Below are positions 22,121 to 29,760 of a stretch of 32,596 nt of DNA, one piece after another (the first letter of the stretch is position 1; the number at the start of each line of letters is the position of its first letter). A model generated the notes under the pieces. The model did no database searches. It saw only the letters and a list, made by a program, of their open reading frames with translations, and was not told the origin of the DNA. Position numbers and translations under genes: made by a program. The DNA comes from a virus. The stretch spans positions 1 to 32,596 of the IMG/VR virus record IMGVR_UViG_3300030107_004286; one strand, 5' to 3'.

Positions 22121-22523
22121 CTTCTACCTCTTTAACTCTATTACTTAATTCTTTTGCTCTATTAGGTGTTTGTTTCGCCCAAAGGCTATCAAGCATTTCT
22201 ACTGAAGCATCGTGAAACTGTTTGTTTTGTAAATAGGCTATTGTTTTCTTAAACTTAGAAAACCCACCTACACCTAATTGATAACACATCTCCATAACAA
22301 CATCTTTAATCTCTTGTGGCATATAACCATACCATTTAAACTTAATCTTGATCATATCGTGTAATGCTTTAAGTTTACGTTCAAGAATGATGTCGCATAT
22401 ATCTGCATCTAATTCTAAATCTTTAATGGCGAAGCCGTAGCCTATAGTATCAATTCCTAAAGAATCTTTATAGACTACGCCTACATAACCTTCGTGTTTT
22501 TTAATACTCTCTATTAAACTCAT
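22110..22523 (-). CDS. Endolysin, T4-type lysozyme (GH24)
   Basis: 137 residues from ATG at 22523. In this frame the catalytic triad falls on E11 (KKHEG), D20 (VYKDSLG) and T26 (DTIGYG), exactly the numbering and spacing of phage T4 lysozyme, which supports this start over an upstream ATG at 22607. Later blocks (VVMEMCYQLGVGGFSKFKKT, SLWAKQTPNRAKELSNRV) match the GH24 C-terminal lobe. It cleaves peptidoglycan between MurNAc and GlcNAc. No signal peptide from this start, so release needs a holin. Confidence 0.85.
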   Translation of the reverse strand: MSLIESIKKHEGYVGVVYKDSLGIDTIGYGFAIKDLELDADICDIILERKLKALHDMIKIKFKWYGYMPQEIKDVVMEMCYQLGVGGFSKFKKTIAYLQNKQFHDASVEMLDSLWAKQTPNRAKELSNRVKEVEVGH

Positions 22524-22623
22524 CTCTGTCTTTCTTGAAAATTTTATCATAATTTTCTTTATACTTCTTATCAGTAATAGGAATCCTATATGAATCGCCT
22601 TTACCATTTCTAGTTTCAGACAT
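22501..22623 (-). CDS. 40-residue conserved-type small protein
   Basis: ATG at 22623-22621 overlaps the previous stop as TAATG; ends 22501. Sequence begins MSETRNGKGDSYRIP, then KKYKENYDKIFKKDRDEF. The S-x-T-RNGKGD-x-x-R pattern recurs in short phage proteins of unknown role. It overlaps the lysozyme start by 23 bases in another frame. Confidence 0.5.
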   Translation of the reverse strand: MSETRNGKGDSYRIPITDKKYKENYDKIFKKDRDEFNREY

Positions 22624-22826
22624 TAATCGCTATCTAATACTACTAATGTAAATATTTTGCTACCAAATTGTGTGCAAGTAACATTTAAATTTGTAGTAGC
22701 TACTAATTCAGCATCTTGTGAAGTAATCCAATCTTGTATATCTTCTGCTAAATTACCATCTGCATCACCTGAAGTACCAACTATTTTATCATCATTGTGT
22801 AAAAAACTTTTAGCTACTATTGGCAT
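22623..22826 (-). CDS. 67-residue protein in late operon
   Basis: A beta-rich small protein (MPIVAKSFLHNDDKIV, DIQDWITSQDAELVATTNLN, GSKIFTLVVLDSD). Could be a small virion or head-decoration component given its place downstream of the capsid gene. No family recognised. TAATG overlaps bind it to both neighbours. Confidence 0.5.
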   Translation of the reverse strand: MPIVAKSFLHNDDKIVGTSGDADGNLAEDIQDWITSQDAELVATTNLNVTCTQFGSKIFTLVVLDSD

Positions 22827-22990
22827 TATTTACCTTCCTTTTTAGCTTTTTTAGCTACTTTTTTAACTTCTTTTTTAATTTCTTTTCCATTTTCATCACA
22901 TTCAGTAAATCTATCTTCTAAAGACTTTATATCGTGATTAGCATTTGCTTCAATAATTGTTCCATTACCTTTTTTAAAAAATCTTTTCAT
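22826..22990 (-). CDS. 54-residue Lys-rich protein
   Basis: ATG at 22990 with a GGAG site, stop TAA at 22828-22826 overlapping the next ATG. The first half (MKRFFKKGNGTIIEANANHD) is a small beta/loop motif; the end is a Lys-rich helix (GKEIKKEVKKVAKKAKKEGK). The first gene after the terminator-like hairpin behind the capsid gene. No family recognised. Confidence 0.5.
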   Translation of the reverse strand: MKRFFKKGNGTIIEANANHDIKSLEDRFTECDENGKEIKKEVKKVAKKAKKEGK

Positions 22991-23004
22991 ATTATCTCCA
23001 TATT

Positions 23005-23030
23005 AAAGGGGGCAGTTACCCACCCCCTTA
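23005..23030 (-). terminator. Hairpin downstream of the capsid gene
   Basis: AAGGGGG at 23006-23012 pairs with CCCCCTT at 23023-23029 across a 10-base loop; on the - strand the stem is followed by TTTAAT. Such a strong GC stem is exceptional in this AT-rich genome. The T tract is short, so it may be a partial terminator or processing site that keeps capsid mRNA more abundant than the rest of the late operon. It could also act on the + strand (CCCCCTTATTTT). Confidence 0.6.
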
Positions 23031-23043
23031 TTTTCGTTAAGAA

Positions 23044-23925
23044 TTAAGAAACGTCAGATAAGATATAAACACCATAAGCGTCTTTTATCTCAACTTCACC
23101 CCAGAATCCTGTAGCTACATAGTTAGTTGCTCTTAGCATTTCGTCTCTTTCTGCTGCGATTCTAAATAAGCCATCAGCACCAACACCAAGACCAATACCA
23201 CCTTGTGAGAAAGCAAAACCAGCAGCATCGCCACCAGAACTAACATCCTCATCTATTTGGTCAGACCAATAAACATTGAATCCTGCAATAGAACCAACAT
23301 AACCTGTAGAAAATGCTTCTTCACCTTTATTGCCCATCATAGACATTGGTTTAGCATTTGAACCTGTTACAGCATCATCGTGTAATAAGCTAATTAAACC
23401 TTTAGCACCCCACACCTGTTTAGGTGAAAGAACTAAATTGTAAGGCATTGGAGCACCTGCTGATCTTAATTGTCTCATAGAACCAAATATATGAGATAAA
23501 GCAAGAGCAGTACCAGCACCACATTCTGTTTGAGAGAATCCTTTACCTAATTCTACTAAGTCATCATCAAGTTTAGCAGCAACTGCGTTACCTAAAGCAG
23601 GACCTGCTTGACCTTCAACATCATCGCCTGAACCCATAAGAACTAAGTCACTTACTGTAGAAGCAATAACGTGTTCTGATATAGTTGCAGTTCTAGCTGC
23701 TGTTGTAATAGCTACAGCTGTTGTAGTAGTAGCCTGTGTAGCAGCAGTTACATTACCTGATGTTAATCTTGTCCAATCTGAGAATTGAACGTGATTTGAA
23801 CCTCTTGCAGCCTGTTGTACAGTTACAAGTGGAAACATTACGTTTACGTGATTAAAAGCAATTACAGCGTCGCCTATAGTTCTTCCTAAGCCACCAGCTG
23901 CTGTGCTTGTATTTGTTAAAGCCAT
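23044..23925 (-). CDS. Major capsid protein, HK97-fold type
   Basis: 293 residues. Order scaffold - 83-residue protein - this gene, opposite the terminase/portal pair, is the expected head cluster. The N-terminus (MALTNTSTAAGGLGRTIGDA) is followed by FPLVTVQQAARGSNHVQFSD, a central NLVLSPKQVWGAKGLISLLH, and the C-terminal domain with NYVATGFWGEVEIKDAYGVY typical of HK97-like capsids. Ala/Gly-rich and less AT-biased codons fit high expression. Flanked by AGGAGG at its start and a terminator-like hairpin after its end. Confidence 0.85.
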   Translation of the reverse strand: MALTNTSTAAGGLGRTIGDAVIAFNHVNVMFPLVTVQQAARGSNHVQFSDWTRLTSGNVTAATQATTTTAVAITTAARTATISEHVIASTVSDLVLMGSGDDVEGQAGPALGNAVAAKLDDDLVELGKGFSQTECGAGTALALSHIFGSMRQLRSAGAPMPYNLVLSPKQVWGAKGLISLLHDDAVTGSNAKPMSMMGNKGEEAFSTGYVGSIAGFNVYWSDQIDEDVSSGGDAAGFAFSQGGIGLGVGADGLFRIAAERDEMLRATNYVATGFWGEVEIKDAYGVYILSDVS

Positions 23926-23977
23926 TTAAGCCTCCTAATTTTATCCTCTATCAACTGCCGAAGCCTTCAAGTAGGAA

Positions 23978-24229
23978 TTAATGTTCGTATGCTTTTTTTA
24001 AAGTACCTTTACCAAAACCACCAAACAATCCCATTTGAGATTTTACAGGAGATTTACCCTCACCTTTACGAGTTGCTCTTTCTTCCATAATATCAATATA
24101 ATCCATATACCTTATTTTTTCTCCCTTATGAGTAACTTTAACGTCACCATCAGGTTGAGGTGTATGAGTTAAATCATTATTAGGGTCTAAATCAACCCCA
24201 AAAGGTTTATGTGGGTCTTTATTCGCCAC
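23978..24229 (-). CDS. 83-residue head-associated protein
   Basis: Between scaffold and capsid. N-terminal HKPFGVDLDPNNDLTHTPQ is disordered-looking, then a helix (YMDYIDIMEERATRKGEGK) and GLFGGFGKGTLKKAYEH. Start overlaps the scaffold stop by 11 bases. Possible head decoration or assembly co-factor. No family recognised. Confidence 0.5.
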   Translation of the reverse strand: MANKDPHKPFGVDLDPNNDLTHTPQPDGDVKVTHKGEKIRYMDYIDIMEERATRKGEGKSPVKSQMGLFGGFGKGTLKKAYEH

Positions 24230-24770
24230 CGTAACCTATCTTAATACCTTTAGCACCACTGCTAGTATTATTTGATGCGTATCCAATAGGATCTTTTTCT
24301 GCCCACTCAGCAAAAGAACTATAACCACCAAATTCTGTATTTTTAGTGCCTACAAGATTTCTTGCTGAAGGTTCTTGAGTTTTGGTTTTTAATTCAGATA
24401 CCATAAATTCTAAAACATCTAAATCTTTATTTTTAAAAGTTTCACGCTTATCTTCAGGAAGCCTTTCTAATAAAACGTTACGTCTTTGCTCAACTAAACC
24501 TTCATATTTTTCCTTATAGGGATTGAGTTCATTAACTTGAGCTTCATATTTTTCAGCTAAAGTTTTATATTCCTCTTTCTCTTTAAGTTTTTGATTTTGT
24601 TGAGTTTCTAATTGTTTTTGTAGATTTGCTAACTTATTTTCAGCGTCTTGAGCTCTTTTTCTATACTTCTTGCTTTCTGCTATGTACTCATTCTGAGCTG
24701 ATTCCTGAGTAACATTCTCCGTACCCTGTTCCACTACTGTTTCGTTTGATACTTGATTTTCTTCGGACAT
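24219..24770 (-). CDS. Capsid scaffold protein
   Basis: 183 residues. A long Glu/Lys/Gln coiled coil occupies about residues 30-95 (ESKKYRKRAQDAENKLANLQ; KEEYKTLAEKYEAQVNEL), followed by a helical part (RRNVLLERLPEDKRETFKNK) and a flexible Ser/Gly C-terminus (ASNNTSSGAKGIKIGYGGE) likely to touch the capsid. Gene order scaffold then capsid is canonical. First gene of the late - strand operon, with GGAGG before the ATG. Confidence 0.8.
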   Translation of the reverse strand: MSEENQVSNETVVEQGTENVTQESAQNEYIAESKKYRKRAQDAENKLANLQKQLETQQNQKLKEKEEYKTLAEKYEAQVNELNPYKEKYEGLVEQRRNVLLERLPEDKRETFKNKDLDVLEFMVSELKTKTQEPSARNLVGTKNTEFGGYSSFAEWAEKDPIGYASNNTSSGAKGIKIGYGGE

Positions 24771-24858
24771 ACTGCCCTCCTATGTTGTATATTTTAAATT
24801 AAAAACACAATATCTTGCGTTTGTCATACATTGTAACTTAAATTAAAATGGTGGAAAT
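24771..24858. promoter_or_regulatory. Divergent promoter region between head and terminase operons
   Basis: An 88-base gap between divergent starts. On the + strand TTGCGT (24815-24820) and TAAATT (24839-24844), 18 bases apart, match the pattern seen at 331 and 30177; TTGTCA (24821-24826) with TAAAAT (24844-24849), 17 apart, is an alternative. On the - strand TTACAA and TATTGT, 18 bases apart, is a weak candidate. The + leader would be only about 8 bases, so start-site mapping is needed. Promoters in AT-rich DNA are easily over-called. Confidence 0.45.
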
Positions 24859-26169
24859 ATGCAACATTTAAATAATTATAAAAAGAAATGGTTTGATTAT
24901 TTAGGTTACGAACCCCACGAAGGTCAGCGTAAATTGCATTTTCCTACCAAAGAATCTGCAAGGTTTTTTGTAATGATTTGTGGGAGGCGATTCGGGAAGA
25001 CTACGGCATCGGCAATGGAAGCGACATTCTACGCCTCCCAGCCGAACAAACGTATTTGGTTGGTTGGTCTTTCGTATGATAAAGCCGACTTGATGTTTAG
25101 AGAAATCTGGGAAAGGATGGTCAAAGGACATCAAAACGATATTATCAAGGCTTCAGAGAAAGAAAGATATATCAAATTCAAATGGGATACAGTTGTAGAA
25201 GCTAAATCGGCAGATAATCCTGATTCACTTGTTGGTGAAGGATTAGACTTGTTGATTATAGATGAGGCAGCCAAAGTAAGACCCAGGATTTGGGATATGT
25301 ATTTATCTCCCACTCTATCTGATAGAAAAGGTAAGGCGATTTTCATTTCAACGCCAGAAGGGTTTAATTGGTTATATGATTTATACCTGCTTGGAAAAAG
25401 TGATGAACTTTGGGAATCTCATCAAGCACCATCTTGGGATAATAACTTCGCTTTTCCTGAAGGTGCAGATGACAAATTTCTCGTTGAGAGAAAACGTAAT
25501 ATGTCTAAAGAGCTTTTTGACCAAGAGTATGGAGCACAATTTACATCGTTTGAAGGTAGGGTTTATCCTTTTGACAGAAATATTGATGTTGGCTATTATC
25601 CTTATAACCCCCATCTTCCTACTTTTTGCAGTATTGATTTTGGGTACAGGATGCCTTCTGTGGGATGGTATCAGACGCACAGAGTAAATGGTGAATGGCA
25701 TATTAATATGATTGATGAGATAATACATCAAACAAATATAAAAACAGATGAACTTGCAGATATGATTAAAGGTAAACCATATATAGTATCAAGGTATTAT
25801 GGTGATCCAGCAGGGTTACAAGCACAAGGGCAATCAGGTGTAGGAGATATAGAGATTTTTAGAAAAAAAGGTATAGATGTTAGAACAATAACAGATAAAG
25901 CCTCAAGAAGTATCACAGCAGGTGTTAATCACGTTAGAAGTTACATAGAAAACGCTAACGGAGAAAGATACCTTCATTTAAATAATAATTGTACAGGTAT
26001 GGCAGAAGATTTAGAAAGTTACAGGTATCCTGAAGCTCAAGACAATAAACCATTAAAACAAGAGCCACTAAAAGACGGTTACCACGACCACGGCTGCGAC
26101 CAATTAAGATATTTTTTTATTAACCATTTTCCAATTAAAAACAGAGAGATAAAAGTGAGGAACAGATGA
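24859..26169 (+). CDS. Terminase large subunit
   Basis: 436 residues. Walker A GRRFGKTT at residues 42-49, Walker B LDLLIIDEAA near 130, an ATPase coupling region FISTPEG near 160, and an RNase-H-like nuclease domain from about residue 255 (FCSIDFGYRMPSVGW; YYGDPAG; YHDHGCDQLRYFF). It drives DNA packaging and cuts genome ends. Its stop overlaps the portal start (ATGA). Unusually its small-subunit partner is not adjacent but lies 3 kb away on the opposite strand. Confidence 0.95.
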   Translation: MQHLNNYKKKWFDYLGYEPHEGQRKLHFPTKESARFFVMICGRRFGKTTASAMEATFYASQPNKRIWLVGLSYDKADLMFREIWERMVKGHQNDIIKASEKERYIKFKWDTVVEAKSADNPDSLVGEGLDLLIIDEAAKVRPRIWDMYLSPTLSDRKGKAIFISTPEGFNWLYDLYLLGKSDELWESHQAPSWDNNFAFPEGADDKFLVERKRNMSKELFDQEYGAQFTSFEGRVYPFDRNIDVGYYPYNPHLPTFCSIDFGYRMPSVGWYQTHRVNGEWHINMIDEIIHQTNIKTDELADMIKGKPYIVSRYYGDPAGLQAQGQSGVGDIEIFRKKGIDVRTITDKASRSITAGVNHVRSYIENANGERYLHLNNNCTGMAEDLESYRYPEAQDNKPLKQEPLKDGYHDHGCDQLRYFFINHFPIKNREIKVRNR

Positions 26170-27482
26170 TATATAAGTACGGAGAACAAGCTATAAAGGA
26201 TAGTTTAAATGTCCTGAAGATAGAAAACCATAGAAAACGAGAAAGTTATGTACATAAGCTATTAGATTACTACAATGGTAGTAATACTAAGTATTATATA
26301 GAAAAGAAATTTGATCTAGATGCTTTTAGAGAAGTTCCTCCGTATGAAGCGAACATAACTAAGAAATTTATAAATAAAATGTCACGTATCTACACAGTAG
26401 GTGCTGATAGGAATGTTAGTAAAAAATATGATAATCTCTCTGTATTAAAAGATGCTAAAATGAAGCATATTGAAAGAATGACACGTTTAGTTGGAACAAT
26501 AGCTGTAAGAGTAATGTATGTTGATGGTGAAATGCCTTACTTTGATTATCAACCTATTTATTATTTTCATCCTTTCTTTGGTTCTGATCCTTTTAAACCA
26601 GTAGCAATCTCTTATCCTTTAATGCACTACACGGAAGATGCTTCTAACTCTGATTCTTGTCAATATATACATTGGAATGCAGAAAGTTACATTATTTTTG
26701 ATGAATCAGGTAAGGTTATAGAAGAAAAAGAACACGGATATGGTACTTTACCATTTGTTTTCACTCATAGAGAACATCAAAGTGATTCTTTTTATGTTGA
26801 GGGTGCAAATGATATTTGTAACGCCAATGAGCATATAAATATTACAATGACAGAGATGCAACTTGGTTTAAGATTCCAAATGTTTGGACAGCCTGTAGTT
26901 TCAGGAGCAGATTTAGGAAATAATCAAAGATTTGGTTCAGATGTTATATTAGAGCTTCCAGATAACGCAAATTATGACATTAAGTCGCCATCAGGTGATA
27001 TTGAGAAGGTTATTGAGAATGTTAAGTTCCAAATGGAGCTTGTAGCACAAAATAACCACTTATCTGTTCAATTTGCACAAGATGGTGGTGAAACACCAAG
27101 TGGAATTGCATTAAAAATCAAAGATTTGGAAAGTTTTGAAGATTATCAAGATGATTTGGCTTTATGGACACAATACGAGCACGAAATTTACCAAATTGAG
27201 AGAAATATAGCAAGAACTTTTAATATAGGCTTACCACAAGGCTTAAAACTTGATTTTAATGAGCCTGAGTATCCAATGACGGTACAAGATCAAATAGCTC
27301 TTGATAATCACAGATTAAATCTAGGACTTGTAAATAAAGCCGAATTAATGGTAGAATATAATAAAGACTTGACTTTAGATGAGGCAAATGCTAAATTAAA
27401 AGAGAATAAAGCACAAATGGAGCCTGTAAAAGAAGAACCAATAGAGGTGGAGTCTGAAGATGAAGATAGAAGTCAAGTATAA
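26166..27482 (+). CDS. Portal protein
   Basis: 438 residues, start overlapping the terminase stop by 4 bases. Pattern of SPP1/HK97-class portals: N-terminal HKLLDYYNGSNTKYYIEKKF, KKFINKMSRIYTVGADR, the central MYVDGEMPYFDYQPIYYFHP beta region, NDICNANEHINITMTEMQLG, and a helical clip/stem part with SPSGDIEKVIENVKFQMELV and ETPSGIALKIKDL. Acidic Glu-rich C-terminus. Forms the dodecameric ring at the head vertex. Confidence 0.9.
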   Translation: MIYKYGEQAIKDSLNVLKIENHRKRESYVHKLLDYYNGSNTKYYIEKKFDLDAFREVPPYEANITKKFINKMSRIYTVGADRNVSKKYDNLSVLKDAKMKHIERMTRLVGTIAVRVMYVDGEMPYFDYQPIYYFHPFFGSDPFKPVAISYPLMHYTEDASNSDSCQYIHWNAESYIIFDESGKVIEEKEHGYGTLPFVFTHREHQSDSFYVEGANDICNANEHINITMTEMQLGLRFQMFGQPVVSGADLGNNQRFGSDVILELPDNANYDIKSPSGDIEKVIENVKFQMELVAQNNHLSVQFAQDGGETPSGIALKIKDLESFEDYQDDLALWTQYEHEIYQIERNIARTFNIGLPQGLKLDFNEPEYPMTVQDQIALDNHRLNLGLVNKAELMVEYNKDLTLDEANAKLKENKAQMEPVKEEPIEVESEDEDRSQV

Positions 27483-27891
27483 TATAGATTTTGGTAAAGC
27501 TCTTAAAGAATTAGAAGAAAACAAGCTATCAGAGACTTTAAATGAAGGTGTTTCTGATAAATTTGCTAAAAATTCGTTTAAATTTATTCAATCAGGTAAA
27601 GTAGAGCCTAAATTATCTAAAAACAATCCAAGAGGACAAAAAGCACCACCTTTATTTGATACAGGTAAACTTGCAAAAAGTTTAAAGGGTAGTTCACGAG
27701 GTGTTACTGGCGTTAGTTATGCAAAAGAACATATAAAAGAAGGTGGTTATACTTGGAAGGGTTTTAAAGTACCACAAAGAAAATTTATTACAGCAGATTT
27801 ACCTACTGAAAAATCAGCTAATAATAAAATTTACAAGGAATTTGAGAAAAAATTCACTAACTTATTAAGTAAACGGATAAGGAAAAGATGA
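27460..27891 (+). CDS. Neck/tail completion protein, gp10/gpG-like
   Basis: 143 residues. The middle has the morphogenesis-protein signature PPLFDTGKLAKSLKGSSRG (DTG-x-L-x-x-S), then VSYAKEHIKEGGYTWKG and PQRKFI, comparable with HK97 gp10 and the Mu G-like family P-x-R-x-F pattern. C-terminus is basic (FEKKFTNLLSKRIRKR). Overlaps the portal end by 23 bases. Likely helps join tail to head. Confidence 0.65.
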   Translation: MKIEVKYNIDFGKALKELEENKLSETLNEGVSDKFAKNSFKFIQSGKVEPKLSKNNPRGQKAPPLFDTGKLAKSLKGSSRGVTGVSYAKEHIKEGGYTWKGFKVPQRKFITADLPTEKSANNKIYKEFEKKFTNLLSKRIRKR

Positions 27892-28121
27892 TGAAAAAAT
27901 CAGAACGTGAATTAATGGAAATACTCCTTAAAAATGTAATCAATATGCACGAGAAATTAAACATAATGATTGATTTTATGGCTCAAGAAATGAATGAAGA
28001 AGAATATAGTAAACAATTCTACAAAGAAGAAGATAAGTTAGTAGATATAGACAAAAATACTTATGAAACAATGTGCGATTTAATGGGAACTGGACACATC
28101 CCTTTTATGGGGATAGCGTAA
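27888..28121 (+). CDS. Small acidic helical protein
   Basis: 77 residues beginning at ATG 27888 (a second ATG follows directly at 27891), overlapping the previous stop. Helical and acidic (LMEILLKNVINMHEKLNIMI; MAQEMNEEEYSKQFYKEEDK). No family recognised. Ends one base into a segment that carries the Shine-Dalgarno of the next gene. Confidence 0.55.
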   Translation: MMKKSERELMEILLKNVINMHEKLNIMIDFMAQEMNEEEYSKQFYKEEDKLVDIDKNTYETMCDLMGTGHIPFMGIA

Positions 28122-28130
28122 TGGAGAATA

Positions 28131-28427
28131 ATGGATATTTTACAAGTATTGGAACAATTTGGAATACCAGTAGCGATGTCAATAGCGTTCGGATTTTTTA
28201 TATGGAAACAGAACAGATTCATACAACAAACTCTGATGCAAGAGTTAGACCAAGACTTCAAGAGGTTGGAAGGTATTATTATTAAGCTGATTGATCAGCA
28301 GAAACTGGTACAAATGGAAGTAAAAAAATTTCACGGAATATACAAATCACTAATAGAGATATACGCAAGAAAAGACGAAAATACTGACAAAATTATGAGA
28401 ATAATGGAGAAAGAAAGAAATGAATAA
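28131..28427 (+). CDS. Membrane-anchored coiled-coil protein, holin-like
   Basis: 98 residues. One N-terminal membrane helix (FGIPVAMSIAFGFFIWKQN, residues 10-28) is followed by a helical charged domain (LDQDFKRLEGIIIKLIDQQK; KSLIEIYARKDENTDKIMRI). This build matches small BhlA/UviB-like holins. GGAG lies 5 bases upstream. It is far from the lysozyme but in the terminase operon; a lysis role is inferred. Confidence 0.55.
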   Translation: MDILQVLEQFGIPVAMSIAFGFFIWKQNRFIQQTLMQELDQDFKRLEGIIIKLIDQQKLVQMEVKKFHGIYKSLIEIYARKDENTDKIMRIMEKERNE

Positions 28428-28563
28428 GATTAAAAAAGTGCGTATAGAGACACCTATGGGTACTATTGAAAGTGATTCAGGTAATCATTTAGTGGATGTA
28501 GGTACTGTAGTATTATTAACTTTTATTTTATATTTATTTATAAGATTTATAAAGCAGCGTTAG
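28420..28563 (+). CDS. 47-residue tail-anchored membrane protein
   Basis: ATG at 28420 overlaps the previous gene by 8 bases. The N-terminal half is polar (VRIETPMGTIESDSGNHLVD) and the C-terminal part is a membrane helix (VGTVVLLTFILYLFIRFIKQ). Its TAG overlaps the end of the converging oxygenase-like gene by 4 bases, so the two transcripts collide with no obvious intergenic terminator. Confidence 0.5.
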   Translation: MNKIKKVRIETPMGTIESDSGNHLVDVGTVVLLTFILYLFIRFIKQR

Positions 28564-29096
28564 ATTTTTCTAAATCCAATAGATATTCTATCTGTAAAAC
28601 TCCCCACACAATGCCAAGTAGGTGGCGTAAAAACATTAACTTGCCATCCCTTTTTTTCCCATTTAGTAACAACTTCCCCTGTTTCTAAGTCTTGGTACCT
28701 AAAAAAACTTTTATTGTCTTCTTTTGCCCATACTAGATACACCCTTTGTACTTTTCTATTACTATTTGTATGCCATCCACAATAACCGTTTGGTGGACAC
28801 CAAAACAATCCAGATGAAGTATATTCAGATTTATATTGCTTTTTAACTTCTTCTAATAAGTATTTAGTTTCATTTATTTCAAATGTAAATCTATTTGAAT
28901 TTTCAATAGAAACTGAAGGTGTTGCTTGACTAGGGAAACAAACATCTTTATACATTAATTGATAAAACTTTAATCTTTCAGGCGATAATGGTTCATCAAT
29001 ATCAATATTAGGTTTGTATTTTGCTTTTGTAGGTAAAATTTCTTCATTCAATATAGAATCTTTTACTTTATTAGCTAAATTGTATAGTTTATCCAT
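28560..29096 (-). CDS. 2OG-Fe(II) oxygenase-like protein
   Basis: 178 residues. The C-terminal 80 residues match a widespread marine-phage family of 2-oxoglutarate/Fe(II) oxygenase fold: NGYCGWHTNSN, VYLVWAKEDNKSFFRYQDLE, WEKKGWQVNVFTPP, TWHCVGSFTDRISIGFR. The first metal His is in WHTN, where the canonical HxD is HxN, and the second in WHCV with Arg in the final GFR. The D-to-N change may lower or alter activity. It overlaps the end of the small-terminase gene by 8 bases, so it is expressed with it. Substrate unknown. Confidence 0.6.
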   Translation of the reverse strand: MDKLYNLANKVKDSILNEEILPTKAKYKPNIDIDEPLSPERLKFYQLMYKDVCFPSQATPSVSIENSNRFTFEINETKYLLEEVKKQYKSEYTSSGLFWCPPNGYCGWHTNSNRKVQRVYLVWAKEDNKSFFRYQDLETGEVVTKWEKKGWQVNVFTPPTWHCVGSFTDRISIGFRKI

Positions 29097-29724
29097 TTTC
29101 TGCTTTTACAATAGAATCTTCCCACTCTTTTCTTTGACCTTTAGTAGGCTTTCTAGCAGGTAATGGTGGTATTCCCACAGCTTCTGCTCTTTTCTTCCAT
29201 CTATACCACTCTCTACGCTGCTGGTTACGTTTAGGGGAAGTATGTTTACGTCTATCCTTATCAATCTCTTTTTTTAAGGCAATCTTTTCCTCTTTAACAG
29301 TTTTTTGAGGTTTTCTCTCAGGTAAGTCCTCAGGAATAACCACATCTTCAAATACCTCTATAACTTCGGCGTCTTGTACATCCTCAGCCTTTAAAAACTT
29401 CTCAAAAGGACTATCAATAGTAATATTTACATTCTTTACCAGTTTACCACTATGCTCTAGTACTAATCTAGCAGCTTGGACATTGCCGTGCTTAGCTTCT
29501 CTTACCATAGCATTAATAACAGCAGGTAACTGTGAGCCAAACTCAGTCATATACCTTTCATAAATCTTATCTATAAACATTGGATCTTGTCGCCATTTAG
29601 CAACACATATATCAGATACTCCAACTTTAGCAGCAACTTCCTTAACCGTAATAGCAGGATTTAGTGCGAAAAGCTCTATTGCGAGGACTTTGTGGGGTTT
29701 TCTCTGTGCAGGGGTTGTTTCCAT
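29089..29724 (-). CDS. Terminase small subunit-like protein
   Basis: 211 residues from ATG at 29724; an in-frame TTG at 29760 adds 12 residues but has no Shine-Dalgarno and overlaps a palindrome. N-terminal HTH (KVLAIELFALNPAITVKEVA, AKVGVSDICVAKWRQDP) is the DNA-binding module of small terminases, followed by an oligomerisation-like helix (AVINAMVREAKHGNVQAARL) typical of phBC6A51-type HTH proteins. The C-terminal 90 residues are strongly basic (ALKKEIDKDRRKHTSPKRNQ; RREWYRWKKRAEAVG). It is unlinked to the large subunit. Confidence 0.7.
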   Translation of the reverse strand: METTPAQRKPHKVLAIELFALNPAITVKEVAAKVGVSDICVAKWRQDPMFIDKIYERYMTEFGSQLPAVINAMVREAKHGNVQAARLVLEHSGKLVKNVNITIDSPFEKFLKAEDVQDAEVIEVFEDVVIPEDLPERKPQKTVKEEKIALKKEIDKDRRKHTSPKRNQQRREWYRWKKRAEAVGIPPLPARKPTKGQRKEWEDSIVKAENG

Positions 29725-29751
29725 AGTACATAATGTAGTACTTATGGTACT
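29725..29751. promoter_or_regulatory. Near-palindrome upstream of the small-terminase gene
   Basis: AGTACATAA (29725-29733) and TTATGGTACT (29742-29751) are inverted copies with one extra base, around a central GTAGTAC. It lies immediately upstream of the ATG at 29724 (on the - strand). It could be an operator for the small-terminase unit, or a packaging recognition site bound by the small terminase. If the TTG start at 29760 is used, it is coding instead. Confidence 0.4.
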
Positions 29752-29760
29752 TTTATCCAA

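Noticed and set aside
22524-22607. N-terminal extension of the lysozyme as a signal anchor
   Set aside because: The segment is moderately hydrophobic, but starting at 22523 puts the catalytic residues at 11, 20 and 26 exactly as in T4 lysozyme, and the extension is overlapped by another small gene.
25376-25731. Open frames on both strands inside the terminase gene
   Set aside because: They lie inside a gene whose nuclease motifs are in the main frame.
28073-28285. A 70-residue + strand frame overlapping 28131-28427
   Set aside because: It is in another frame from the membrane/coiled-coil protein, which has a proper ribosome site and hydrophobic helix.
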